Positions 32,455-42,790 are shown, counted from the first letter of the stretch. The stretch: DNA of 64,000 nucleotides from Ophiosphaerella korrae (GCA_028456385.1 JALNQF010000073.1:1-64000), one strand, 5' to 3'. Notes: generated by a model not told the origin, from the sequence alone. Numbers and translations: made by a program.

Positions 32455-32730
32455 CTAGACTTCGCCTGCCATTATCTTATCCCAAGATCGGACAAAGGCC
32501 CCAAAAAGAAAGCTCTTCTCACGTGCAGCCCTGAAACCATTATCTAATTCTACAGATGGAAGAAATGGCCGCCCTGGAGTTTGTAGGTTCTCCTCGACTT
32601 TTCGCCGGTGCGGTTGCGTGTCGTTTGGTTGTGGATTATCGACTTGCGGAAATAACATCTTCATGTTGTTTACCATGCCCTCGGCAGTCTCGTAATCTTC
32701 TCGCACCGCATCACCATGTGCTTTTGTCAT
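32455..32730 (-). CDS. Small protein sharing the NLQTPG...SFLFG C-terminus
   Basis: An ATG ORF of 91 aa (MTKAHGDAVRED). Its C-terminus, ENLQTPGRP...KSFLFGAFVRSWDKIMAGEV, matches the last residues of the 173-aa protein at 29809-30330. The preceding VNNMKMLFPQ also aligns with that protein. It lacks the Trp-rich repeats, so it looks like a shorter paralogue. No known family. Both paralogues are minus-strand and enclose the plus-strand nuclease-like pseudogene. Confidence 0.6.
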   Translation of the reverse strand: MTKAHGDAVREDYETAEGMVNNMKMLFPQVDNPQPNDTQPHRRKVEENLQTPGRPFLPSVELDNGFRAAREKSFLFGAFVRSWDKIMAGEV

Positions 32731-32939
32731 AGCGAGTTTCTGTACGTCAGTGCATTAGCTCTAGACTAGAAGAGAAGTAAATATAGAATGCCTACCTAGA
32801 CGAGAGGGCTTAGCAACAAAGTGATGTTAGAGCGTGTTGAGATTGACATGCAATAGATATCAGATGGAATACCGTGCCCAATCAGGCAACGCCCGATATC
32901 ACCCCGCGCCATAGTACCCCGCGCCCGTTTTTGGCGATG

Positions 32940-33365
32940 TGTCAGATGAGCTGGCGTACGAGCCAGCTCACAAATCGATTCAGATGGCAATTGAGATGGC
33001 CATGGCAATCCATCTGATATCGCGTATGCGATACTAGCTCGCCACCAACTCAACCACAACCACAACTCATCAACCCAACTATGGCATCCTTGGAGAGCTG
33101 CAGCGCCAGCCCAAGAATTGACATCTGGTTTGGCAGTCACACAAATAACCGCTATCGTCAATACCATGGCTCATCGCGTCACGACCAGACTGCGTAGAGC
33201 CGATACATGAGCAAACCACGAAACTCGAGATAACGGTTCTCCATCACCGAGCCGCAACTACGCAGAGACGAGTATATAGATTGGAGACAGAGTAGCAGAC
33301 AGGAGACAAAACAATTAATCAATTCAATGATCCACATCATCAATCAGTGACGATCAAACCCGACA
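32940..33365 (-). repeat. TGTCRGAT dispersed repeat, near-complete copy (426 bp)
   Basis: Starts TGTCAGATGAGCTGGCGTAC and ends AAACCCGACA. Relative to the copy at 39947-40346 it is inverted. Internal landmarks: the AACCACAACCACAACTC run, GACATCTGGTTTGGCA, GAGCCGATACATGAGC and GTATATAGATTGGAG. No long coding frame. Confidence 0.85.
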
Positions 33366-33431
33366 ATCTGATATCAACTCATTCAGTATAATCAATTGTT
33401 CTGTAGTCTCTAATGCACAACAAAAATGTAT

Positions 33432-35095
33432 TCAAGTAGAACGTTTATCAGGCTTGTTACTGCTAAAGGAGAAGAGTACAGCACCGACTAGATGTTGACT
33501 TCCGGTGATGAGTGTATGCACGCCCCCAGCCTTTTCACCTATTTCCCTCGCAGATTTCAGGGCTGCTTGAATGTTTGGATCACACAGGATGCGAGATTCT
33601 TGGTGAAACCTCTTCCATATATTCACGAAAGTCTCCTGGGATGTGACCTCCGGCTTCGAAGCTACAGCTGTGTTTATCGTTAGACTAAAAAGCAACGAAG
33701 ACTGCAACCCTTGCTCACCTGATGTAGAATCAAAGTCTTGCTGTGGATCATAGGTAGTGAAAATGACATTATGAATCCTTATCGTGCCGAGGGCAGAGGC
33801 TAGACGCTCGAGCACGGCTGTTGTATCTCTTTGCTCAGAAACTTGGCTGAAGATCAAAATCCGTTCGTGGGGTGCCCTACAAAAGTTAGTCTCCGACAGC
33901 GAGTGAAATGGATAACGCACCTCTAGTCCTTGGTACCCTCGATGAACCATTCTGCAGCCTTAATTATGCTCATATCGTTGTGTGCACCATCCAAGAACCA
34001 AGTGAATGTCCCTTCTTCGATGAGTTGGAATCGTCCTGGCCAGGAAAATCGGTCAATGGCTTGAGAGATATCCGAGGCCGATAATGGCGTTACGTCTTTG
34101 GGAGCTTTTTCTTCGAGAAAGTGACGGACTGCTGCGAGCGCAACAGAACAGTTCATGCGTTGAACGTCCGGCTTCAACTGTAACAAGTTTAGTGGAAGAG
34201 ATGGGTCGTTCTCGACAAATTGGATACTAGTACGTTTCTCAGACGCTCGAGCTCGGAGAACCTCAGCCGCCGAGTCTTCTTGGATCGAGGAGAATGCACG
34301 TGCCCCATCTTTGAAAATGCCGGCTTTATGCCAGGCAATGTTTTCGATGGTCGGTCCTAATTGCTTAACATGATCCATGCCAAGCGGAGTGACAATGGTT
34401 GCGATAGGATGCTCGATTATATTAGTAGCGTCATATTCCCCTCCGTGATGAGTCTCAAAAATGGCCGCATCAACACCTTCTTTGATGAAGGCATGAAACG
34501 ATACTAGGGCAATAAGCTGTAGATACCGAGGTAGGGTCTGCGATATGCCATCGCCTTTTGACAGAGCTTCCCAAACTTCGAAGAAATATTTGGCGAAAAG
34601 TTCTCGGGCAATTGGTTGGAAGTTAATGCGGATCCTCTCTTCTGGATAAATGAGATGTGGCGAGGTATACAAGCCTGTTTTTTGCGGAAAGCCAGTCCTT
34701 TCCCCAAAGGTCCTTAGAAAGACCTCAATAAATGCACATGTACTTCCCTTGCCCTTAGTCCCTGCGACATGAATAATATTAAGTTTATCGATATCAGTAG
34801 TCTATGTAGTCAGTACACATTTAGTGCTTCCGCAGGGAGGAGTACCGAATGGCCAATTTCATAAAGCCACTGTTTCATGCCGGCTATGCTTGGGATGCCT
34901 TTTAGATTGGGTTTTCCTTTCGCATCGGGTATCGAGCCGGGCAGATTACCTCCCGGTCCCGTGGTGGGTCTTTCGGGGCGGCGTCGACCATTGAGGATGT
35001 TTATGGCGCTCTGCCTAGCTTTAGGAGGTGGACCAAGTCAAATATGAATCCCGTCAATTCACCTTGTAGCTCCTGTCCCAGGTCCGTATCGGCAT
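33432..35095 (-). pseudogene. Folylpolyglutamate synthase (FPGS) paralogue with in-frame TAG
   Basis: Exons read on the minus strand: 35063-35095 (MPIRTWDRSYK), about 34846-35019 (NILNGRRRPERP, IAGMKQWLYEIGHS), 33921-34801, 33719-33876 and 33432-33667, with good splice sites for the last three introns. FPGS signatures: P-loop AGTKGKGST, LYTSPHL, HHGGEYDATN, GMDHVKQLGPTIENIAWHKA, WPGRFQ, WFLDGAHN. FPGS adds glutamates to folates. A TAG at 33923-33925 interrupts exon 3 right after AAEWFIEGTKD, where CAG would fit. The first intron does not join in frame with the obvious sites. This is therefore likely a broken extra copy; the essential copy should be elsewhere. Confidence 0.7.
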
Positions 35096-35344
35096 GGCTT
35101 TATTCATTGTGAGCAGTTAGTGGATAGACTTTCAGAATCGACAAGCCGACGCAGAAGAATTTGCGTTTTTCCGTTTTGGTTTGTTTTGGCCACGTGACAT
35201 AAGCTCGGGCACCTAAAGTTGGGCGCAATAAACTTCGGCAGAGGTAGTAGGTCAACTACTGCATGTAGACTTACTTACCTTAGTTAAGAAAACACTAGTA
35301 CCAAGTAAGGAAATCATATCTTAGTTCTATTTTCTTCTTGAGTT

Positions 35345-35670
35345 TCGTGGTTGACTGATGTATCGGCTCTACGCAGTCAGGTCATGACGTGAAGAGACAC
35401 CATACTGATAATAGCCGTTTTGCATGTGATAGCTTTGCCTTTGGTGATTGTTTGCCGAACCAGACCTCAATTCTCCAGCCTGCGCTGGCGCGTTGCTTGA
35501 TTGCGGCTCTCCAGAGCTGCGCCGCAGTTAAGTTGATGCGGCAGCCACATAGCTCGCTTAGCTCGTGGCGCGCACGCTAGCATCGCGATGATCGATCGCC
35601 ATCTGAATCTCATGAGCCAGCTGATGAGCCAGCTCGCAAGCTCCATCTGCTGCATCGATCTAACAGGTAG
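35345..35670 (+). repeat. Diverged copy of the TGTCRGAT dispersed repeat
   Basis: Begins at TGTATCGGCTCTACGCAGTC (reverse complement of the GAGCCGATACA landmark). It continues through the gap-containing CGGCTCTCCAGAGCTGCGCC and GTTGATG blocks to GCCATCTGAATC and GAGCCAGCTCGC. Both termini are degraded. Confidence 0.65.
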
Positions 35671-35857
35671 GTCCGAGGTCCTACCGACAAGCGAGTTTTC
35701 AGCGCGCTATTCCGAGGTGCAACCTAGCCAAAGTTTATAGCTGCCCAACATTAGCCTAATCCCAATGAATTTTCTCTCGAGATAGTGGGGTAGAATTGAT
35801 GCCACTAATAACGTGGTTGCGTTTACGCCATAGTTTGTTTACAACCTCTTTTACGCT

Positions 35858-37718
35858 ATGTCATTTTTTGTGCACCGATCATTAACCCTTGATAAAAAAA
35901 CAATTCGGCTCATCCATCTTCTACCCAAAAGTGCCCATGTTCCACTTACAAAGTCACTGAGCGAAAAGCTTATAGACACTGGCGTTTCCGAGGCGGAGCT
36001 TCGTGTACACTGTACCATCTCGCACGTCTCTCTGGGCCAGACGCCTCCGTATCTTGCGCTTTCGTACACATGAGGCGATACGTCCCAGAAATGCATTATC
36101 CTTGTCGGCGATGCTTTCTTCCAAGTTACGAAGAATCTCGAGGTCGCGCTCGCCCATCTAACGCAGGACGATAAGCCGCTGGCATTGTGGATCGACGCGC
36201 TTTGTATTGATCAAACCGACAATGTGGAGAAAGCAGAAAAAGTACAACAAATGCAGCAAATATACTCACGGGCAGCCTCAGTGATAACTTGGCTGGGCCC
36301 AGCGGCAGATAACAGCGATGCTGCAATGAACTGGATTCAGCATTATGGGTCTCTTGCTCACAAATTCGGCATCGGAAGTAAGCCGGAGCTGCGACTTCGC
36401 AGACTCCTATAGGAACTCGAATGAGATCCTGACGGCTTACTACAGGAAGGGCTGAGGGGTTTTCTAGAGGCGATCTCTACGCAACTGTCACGCACGTTCC
36501 AAGATCACGATAGCGTCGGCATGGCTCTTTCAAGGCTCTTTAAACGATCTTACTGGAGGCGCATTTGGGTTGTTCAAGAATTGGTGCACGCGAAACGTGT
36601 GCAGTTCGTATGCGGCAACATAGCCGTTTTGGAAGAGCCACTTCACTATGCCTTGAGGCTATTGAGGAACTTTGGACAGCATCGGCAATTCCAATTAGCA
36701 CAACATCCACAAGCAGTTGACTCGGAAGTCGAATCAAACGCCATCGACACGCGTAGCCCTATCAATATGCTCAAAATTCAAAGGGCGGTCGGGCCCTTTC
36801 AGCTAATATACCTGATACGGACACTTCGATACTTCAAGGCAACGGACCCCCGAGACAGGATTTTCGCGCTCTTGAGCTTTGCTGCGGATGCGGCAGAGTT
36901 TGGTCTTCGTCCGAACTACAAGATACCACATGACCAGGTTTTTTGACATTCTTTCACTCTGTGAAGTCCACAAAGGACCTTCGGGGCTTCCTTCTGGGGT
37001 CCCTGATCTCACAAGAATTAGTTACAGGGTTCCTCTGCAACAAAGGGCGATGAAGCGAGATGCAGTGGTGGTCACATCTGTTCTACAGCCTATATTCTGC
37101 GCTGCTGGAGAAGCTCAGCATACGCATTCCTTCCTTGCCTTTACCCGAGCGCCACCTGCATCTTTTTCACTGTATGCAAAATTCGTAGGTCAAGTAAACA
37201 ATGTGGGCACTGTGTGGCAACCTCAAGGTTTCCAAAAGTGGCTGCAAGAGCTTAGGGATTTCTCACGTGCAGATGGTACATCCCTCGACCTTGATCATAT
37301 AAAAGCCATCTGGCGCACTGCTGTGGCAGACCAGGAGATCAGACAAGGGAACCAAAAGCCTAGAATGTCCGAACGCGTACTAGAAAACGTACACAGTCTG
37401 CTGGGAAATCTTGATTTGAACGCTGCTGATGCACAATCGTTCCTTTCACTAGGGATAGGGGATTACCTGTACCAACTACAGGATCTTGCATATGGCAGAC
37501 GCCCCTTTTCCATATCGACAGGTCACTTTGGAATCGGTCCTTCTCAGATGACAACGGGAGATCTCCTCTATGTGCTTATTGGGGCGGACGTTCCGTATAT
37601 ACTTCGCAGTGGTATCAACGGTGGACTGCGGCTTATTGGAGAGGCTTATGCGCATGGACTAATGGACGGGGAACCTTTTAGAGAGGGTGCGCTAGCCGAC
37701 TTGATTACTTTGTATTGA
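35858..37718 (+). pseudogene. HET domain gene with several stops and a frameshift
   Basis: One frame reads LALSYT-stop-GDTSQKC, LALWIDALCIDQTDN, YWRRIWVVQELVHAK and FKATDPRDRIFALL, a normal HET domain order. Stops: TGA at 36071-36073 (the Trp of SYTWGD), TAG at 36410-36412, TGA at 36422-36424 and TGA at 36944-36946. From about 36940 coding continues in another frame: DILSLCEVHKGPSGLPS, ending LRLIGEAYAHGLMDGE...LITLY, with the usual HET C-terminus. The first TGA (TGG->TGA) is not in CpA/TpG context, so the lesions are not all RIP-like. Intact length would be about 620 aa. Confidence 0.8.
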
Positions 37719-37961
37719 ATACATTCAATGACTGAGCATGTGGACAAACCATAAACACCGCTCCCTTGAAGCTATCAAGACCCCACAGGGCCGTTGTTGC
37801 CGCCCCTAAAGCGCCGGTAGCTGGTAGCTGGTAGATGACGATACGGGGAACGAGCGGCGACGTGCGCGCCGGTAACTGGTAGATGACGATATAGAGAAAG
37901 AAGAGTAGCGGCGCGCTCGCGGCAACGCAACAGGCGCAGCTGGTAGATGATATACAACATC

Positions 37962-37963
37962 GT

Positions 37964-37993
<30 letters not shown>
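37962..37993. repeat. CTT microsatellite
   Basis: About ten uninterrupted CTT units. Confidence 0.9.
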
Positions 37994-37994
<1 letters not shown>

Positions 37995-38021
37995 GTAGAA
38001 TTGGTGGTAGCGGCGGTTGGC

Positions 38022-38083
38022 GCAGGCGGCGGGCGGTGGGCGGCGGGCGGTGGGCGGCGGGCGGTGGGCGGCGGGCGGCGGAG
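38022..38083. repeat. GC-rich 14-bp minisatellite
   Basis: About four copies of GCGGGCGGTGGGCG with minor variation; strongly G-rich on the plus strand and a possible G-quadruplex former. Confidence 0.85.
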
Positions 38084-38523
38084 CCACGTAGACCCGCAAA
38101 ATAGTAACTCACTTGGGATTTCAAGCTCTATAACGTGTTCCACCAGTCCTCGGCCCACTCCACCAAAATCGGCGCTGTAAGCTTTCGAAAATTGGTGTCT
38201 GTAGATAGCATCTACAGTTAGAGTAACTCTACCTTTTCCTAAAGGCTATTAAGAGCATTGGCGTGGAGTTATGATTGATCGAAAAAAAGCTTGGCGGTGG
38301 TTTTGGTGAGGTGGACCGGGGACTAGGGTGGGCCGAGGAGTGGTGGAACACGTTAGAAAAGGTAGTCTTAGTTAAGATAGTAACGCCAAGCTAGTAATTA
38401 ACGCCGAGGCGGTAGGTATTACAATGACCGATTGGCTTGCCTATCGCTAACCCGGATCCCGCAGAACCAGCCACCAGTAATATTCAGCTCCCGTATCATT
38501 ATCTACTAGCTACTAGTGGACTT

Positions 38524-38632
38524 GTCCTTTTCTTTCTCTATCTCCTTCTCCTTCTCCTTCTCTTCTTTCCTGTCTTCTTTTCTCTTCTTCCCTCTTTTCC
38601 TCCTTCATTCCTTTTCCTTTCCTTTTTCCTTT
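38524..38632. repeat. Polypyrimidine tract
   Basis: About 110 nt of almost pure C/T on the plus strand (CTCCTTCTCCTTCTC and similar), a possible triplex-forming tract. ORFs across it are compositional artefacts. Confidence 0.85.
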
Positions 38633-38639
38633 GGTACTT

Positions 38640-39310
38640 CTTCCGCCTTTGAAGGTTTCGTGACTTGCGCGGCGATAACGGCCTGAGAAGATATGGCAGA
38701 TGTTCTAAAGCTCGAGGCGGTAGCGCAGCCAATGCTAGTGCAGCGGCACTGGGGCCGGGGGTGGGCAGGAAGATGGTGAAGAAGATGTGAATGCCTTACT
38801 CTGGCGTTGTCGATGCCCTTCACGACAGCACATCTCTCGTTGTCGTTGATGATGACTAATACGGCGGTCGTGGCAGGGAGGCTGTCAAGCGCAAAGTTCC
38901 TGTCGTTATTCCTCCTCGCCAAAAGAGACCATCCGGCCCCTCCGATGGAGATGACTGCAAGGCCTCTGACGAAAACCTTGCGAAAAGACGTCGAAAGTCT
39001 ATCCCTCATTGAGCAGTTTCGCCGACTAAAGGGCTCCAATGCTTCAATCCCGACAGGCACGCGAGGGCGGGGACGCGGCAGAGGAGGTCGAGGAGGCAGG
39101 GGAGGGCGTAGTGATCACCATGGTTCAAAATCGACAGAGCAGAAGAAACGTCAGCTGCCAGCATGCCCAGCGCTTCGCCGCTGCTCTTTCCCCGTATCGT
39201 CATCTCCCAGCTCACTGAAGAACGTAAACTTGTCGAGCTCCTTACCATTTCCAAGAATCGCTTTGACGGTATCTCGAATTGTCAGTATAGCTTGCTTGAT
39301 TACAACTAGG
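38640..39310. other. Decayed coding-like sequence, strand unresolved
   Basis: Both strands hold coding-like stretches broken by stops. Plus strand, 38870-39000: VKRKVPVVIPPRQKRPSGPS and ASDENLAKRRRKS; near 39060 an RGRGRGGRGGRGG tract in another frame; near 39210 TEERKLVELLTISKNRFDGI. Minus strand: KAILGNGKELDKFTFFSEL. I cannot settle one model. A pseudogene is likely. Confidence 0.35.
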
Positions 39311-39558
39311 CCTTCACTAGAGTGAGCATCAGATAGCTTGTACGTTTCGTCTGGGCTCCCTCGCATCTTCAAAGCGGACGCTGACTTTCCTGCTGATCTC
39401 AAGGTGTCAGATGAGATAAGGTGAGGTGGATCTCACGATGCGATACCTCATCTCATCTGACACCTTGAGATCAGTGGGAAAGCCAGCGTCCGTTTTGAAG
39501 ATACGAGGAGCCCAGACAAAACATATAAGCCATCCGATGTTCTACTCTGGTGAAGGGC
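39310..39558. repeat. Inverted duplication of about 110 bp around position 39435
   Basis: The left arm (ending about 39425) and right arm (starting about 39446) are inverted copies. Both read ACACCTTGAGATCAG, GGAAAG(T/C)CAGCGTCCG, TTTGAAGAT and AGCCCAGAC outward from the centre, at roughly 85% identity by eye. The inner part, TCTCAAGGTGTCAGATGAGA and its inverse, is nearly perfect and contains the TGTCAGATGAG end of the dispersed repeat family on both sides. Confidence 0.8.
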
Positions 39559-39972
39559 CGGTTGTTGTGCATGCTTCAACTCGATTTTCGTTCGATAGTG
39601 TGTTTGGACCACTTTTGCAAGATGACAAAGATCGGTGGACAGCCGAAGGCGTGGAAGCACCAGACGAGCATGAGCGCCTTAATCAAAGAGGCGGATTGTG
39701 TCCGGCTCTTCTCCAAACAGATATCGGGTCTCGTCATGCCGCTTTGGGGTGGACGCTATGCGCTCGTGGAATTGCATCAATGTCTACCGGCAAGATTGGT
39801 TGGTGAAGACAAAGACTTTGCTGGGTTAATTGACTGCTCCTTTTTCAAAAACTTGAAAACCGGTGGAAACAACACCTACTTTGATATAGCCGTAGGCGAA
39901 ATCAAGGCTCCCAATACGATTGACGAATCTTGGTTGGGTACGGTGGTGTCGGATTTGATGGTAACTGATTGA
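39550..39972 (+). pseudogene. Unidentified ORF ending inside a dispersed repeat
   Basis: A 140-codon ATG frame. Its later part (ALIKEADCVRLFSKQISGLV, LWGGRYALVELHQCLPARL, LKTGGNNTYFDIAVGEIKAP) looks like real protein of unknown family. The last 8 codons (from about 39947) come from the TGTCGGATTTGATGG end of the repeat, so the original C-terminus is missing. The upstream frame is discontinuous with the inverted duplication, suggesting a truncated fragment. Confidence 0.45.
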
Positions 39973-40346
39973 TGATGGAGATGATTGAATTGACGTGAAT
40001 TGAGTTGATTGATTGCTCTGTCCTTCTCTGCTGCTCTGCCTCCAATCTATATACTTGTCTCTGCGCCGTTGCGGCTCGGTGATGGGGAGCCGTTATCTCG
40101 AGTTTCGTGGTTTGCTCATGATATTGACGATAGCGGTTATTCATGTGATTGCCGAACCAGATGTCGATTCTCGGGCTGGCGCTGCGGCTCTCCAATGATG
40201 CGCCGTAGTTGAGTTGATGAGCTGTGGTTGTGGTTGAGTTGGTGGCGAGCTAGTATCGCGCACGTGATGCCAGATTGATTGCCATGGCCATCTCAATCGT
40301 CATCTGGGTCGGTTCTGAGCTGGCTCGTACGCCAGCTCATCTGACA
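39947..40346 (+). repeat. TGTCRGAT dispersed repeat, complete-looking copy (400 bp)
   Basis: Begins TGTCGGATTTGATGG and ends CAGCTCATCTGACA, giving imperfect inverted ends TGTCRGAT. Just inside the right end is the hairpin GAGCTGGCTCGTACGCCAGC plus TC. No transposase coding. I see no convincing target duplication. Confidence 0.9.
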
Positions 40347-40365
40347 TGTTAACAGTGGGTATCTT

Positions 40366-41251
40366 TTAATCTTCCAGCAGAGTGATATCATTGGTATCCG
40401 CATCAGGATCCGAGTGAATTTTGGCAGCAATGTCGGCCTTGCAGGGCCTGCCATGGACCGCCAGTCCCCAGTAATGAATGTCGTTAACGATACTCACCAG
40501 CTGCTGAACGCCTGCAAGGATGCAGCGGTCGCCAGGGTATGAGAGTCTCTTCGTCCTTCTTAAATTCGATAGCCAGATAAGGGCAAAACGCCCTCTTCTG
40601 CACGACGGAGACATGCTTTCGAACGCTGGGACAGAAGCCGGGTTAGAAGGCCTGGAGGGAAACGTGATACGCGCAGTCTGGGCGAATGTCCCACTCGTAT
40701 CGTTTCCTGGGCGAACCAATGGGTGGGGGAGCGAGCCATTCGTCCTGCAGCGGCTTCCGAACAAGCTGCAGCATACGGGCCGGCAGTGCTTGTATAGGTC
40801 CTTGTTCTCGAACTGATTCTACGAAGTCGGCATCGGCAGCTTTGGCGGCCGTTTCTCCTTTAGTCCTGAAACTTGACGACTCAGATGTGGGAGGTCTCTG
40901 CCGCCGGCGCTGGCCGGACGTCGAGGCTAATGTTGACGTTGCGCTTTTCGCCTTCCTTATTCCCTTTGAACTCTCTGTATCGGTAGCGTATGACACGACG
41001 CCCTTCCACAGCTGCGCAGTGTGCTCCGGATCGGTTGCAGCGACGTCGGAGCGATGGGTACGTTTTGAGGTGGTCGCAGGGTGACGAAAGCGCCATGGCG
41101 AGGGTGAAAAAAATGAGTCGTCGGGTCGTCGCCGTCTCCCAGCACGCCTACAGGCAGTGGAGCTATTGGCTGGGTGTGTATAGGGGGCGGGCGCGGGTTT
41201 CGTCGCCGTGCATCGGTGGTGATGGTCGCTTGCTGCGGGGAGCAGTGGCAA
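40366..41251 (-). pseudogene. DUF7924-type PD-(D/E)XK-like gene, broken
   Basis: The minus-strand frame 41251-40643 encodes a basic disordered N-terminus, then RYEWDIRPDCAYHVSLQAF and a TAA. The same frame continues after the stop with PSVRKHVSVVQKRAFCPYLA and IEFKKDEETLIP, the E-F-K motif typical of the family (CPYLxIEFKxD). A frameshift follows, and coding resumes as ILAGVQQLVSIVNDIHYWGL in the frame ending 40366. At least one stop and one frameshift make it a pseudogene. It is related in type to the intact gene at 9035-10396. Confidence 0.65.
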
Positions 41252-41417
41252 AGATACGGCCGGAGATGTAGGGAGCCTTAGATGCAGCGTGCAGGCAGGC
41301 GCGATCGCTGAGACTGAGCAAAGAGGATGAGAAAGAAAGAACAGTACGCGGTAGACCTTTCAGCGCGCTGCCCAGATGTGTGACGCGAGCCTGCCGAGGC
41401 GCCGACAGTCTGTTTTG

Positions 41418-42102
41418 GGGCCTGTTCGGTGCGGCGACCCTCAGCGCGCCGGGTAGTTGGCCCGAGTAGGTGGCCGAGGCTGCAGCGGCGGCAGGCTGCA
41501 GCGGCGGCGCGCGCCAGCGTTACTGAATTTGGATGGGCGTAAACTGGGTGTGTTCGGTGCAGACTTTTGTCCTCATCTTTCGTGTCGTCGCAATCGCAGT
41601 CAAATACACCACAGAGATGGACAGCTATGATGGAGCTCGCTCTCATCAACTCGTTGGTAGAGTCAATAAATCGTGGCCTACGCGCAGACTCGGGGCACAA
41701 GGCAGAAGCGTGGATTACTCTTCATGCGATTCAAACGTTCGCACGCCGGTTGGCTCATCTCGGCGTTGAGTGATAACGGTGTGGAGAGAGGCCCAAGTTG
41801 TCTGAATAGTGGCCAGTACTGCGGCCTGCTCCACTGAAGGCATCACGTGATGGAGTGCGCTGAGGTTGCCGTAGTGTGCTCCTACTCGAGAGCAGCAGCG
41901 CAATCTGCGCTGGCAGCGCGCGACCCAAACAGGAAAAGTAGCAGTCAATTCGGCACTTGCAGGGGTGTACAATTAGGTGGGGCCTCTAGCGTCAGGACAC
42001 CTGCGCTGATGTGTTGAGGACTACATAGTAGCAGAGTTACCGAACAGGAGGCCCAGGGCGACCCAAATATGGCTTTGTAAGCGCGCCGCACCGAACGGGC
42101 CC
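41418..42102. mobile_element. Harbinger-like non-autonomous element (685 bp)
   Basis: The ends GGGCCTGTTCGGTGCGGCG (left, 41418) and the inverse of GGGCCCGTTCGGTGCGGCG (right, to 42102) form near-perfect 19-bp terminal inverted repeats. TTG flanks both sides (41415-41417, 42103-42105), a 3-bp target duplication. PIF/Harbinger elements have GGGCC-type ends, 3-bp duplications and a Myb/SANT-type accessory gene, which fits the ORF inside. No DDE transposase remains. Confidence 0.75.
41567..41773 (+). pseudogene. Myb/SANT-like DNA-binding ORF fragment
   Basis: The frame reads QRWTAMMELALINSLVESIN, then RGLRADSGHKAEAWITLHAI, the start of the Myb/SANT-like domain found beside Harbinger and related transposases (WTxxMExxLLxxLVExVxxGKRADSGFKxEAW). 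It stops 68 codons in and the rest of the domain is lost. It lies inside the TIR-bounded element, near its left end. Confidence 0.6.
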
Positions 42103-42114
42103 TTGGTCATGATG

Positions 42115-42341
42115 CCAGTGTGCGATACTACCCCGCCACTAACTCAACCACAACCACAACCACAACCACAACCACAATCACAACCACAACTCACCAATCC
42201 AACTACGGCGCATCCTTGGAGAGCCGTAGCGCTAGCCCGAGAATTGACATCTGGTTCGGCAATCGCATGAACAACCGCTATCGTCAATATCATGGCTCAT
42301 CGCGTCATGGCCAGACTGCGTAGAGCCGATACATGAGCAAA
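42115..42341 (-). repeat. TGTCRGAT dispersed repeat, truncated copy
   Basis: Starts at GTGCGATACTACCCCGCC, has an expanded AACCAC run, and ends GAGCCGATACATGAGCAAA where the next copy begins. It abuts the Harbinger-like element on the left. Confidence 0.8.
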
Positions 42342-42790
42342 TGTCAGATGAGCTGGCGTACGAGCCAGCTCACGAATCGATTCAAATGACGATTGAGATG
42401 GCCATGGCGATCCATCTGGCATCGCGTGCGCGATGCTGGTGTGCGATACTAGCTCGCCACCAACTCAACCACAACCACAACTCATCAACTGCCGCACATC
42501 ATTGGAGAGCCGCAGTGCCAGCCCGAGAATCGACATCTGGTTCGGCAATCACATGAATAACCGCTATCGTCAATACCATGGCTCATTGCGGCACGAGAGA
42601 CTGCGAGGAGCCGATACATGAGCAAACCACGAAACTCGAGACAACGGCTCTCTATCATCGAGCCGCAACGGCGCAGAGACAGGTATATAGATTGGAGGCA
42701 GAGTAGCAGAGAGGGACAGAGCAATCAATCAACTCAACTCACGTCAATTCAATCATCTCCATCATCAATCAGTGACCATCAAATCCGACA
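42342..42790 (-). repeat. TGTCRGAT dispersed repeat, complete-looking copy (449 bp)
   Basis: TGTCAGATGAGCTGGCGTAC at the left and AAATCCGACA at the right. It is inverted relative to 39947-40346. It begins exactly where the truncated copy at 42115-42341 stops. Confidence 0.9.

Larger units (their letters stand above)
37719..38600. other. Simple-sequence-rich intergenic region
   Basis: Contains a CTT microsatellite, a GC-rich 14-bp minisatellite and a polypyrimidine tract, listed separately. The ORFs of this region (37705-38158) are translations of these repeats. A repeated GGTAGCTGGTAGATGACGAT motif occurs at about 37815-37890. Confidence 0.6.

Noticed and set aside
37705..38180. ORFs of 77-139 codons in 37.7-38.2 kb
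   Set aside because: They translate the CTT microsatellite and GC-rich minisatellite (poly-Lys or poly-Arg, Pro/Ala runs).
38437..38732. ORFs across the polypyrimidine tract
   Set aside because: Leu/Phe or Lys/Arg runs caused only by base composition.
42120..42621. Short ORFs of 61-79 codons at 42.1-42.7 kb and matching ones near 40.0-40.2 kb
   Set aside because: The same peptide (ESRSASPRIDIWFGN) recurs because each is a translation of the dispersed repeat, not a gene family.
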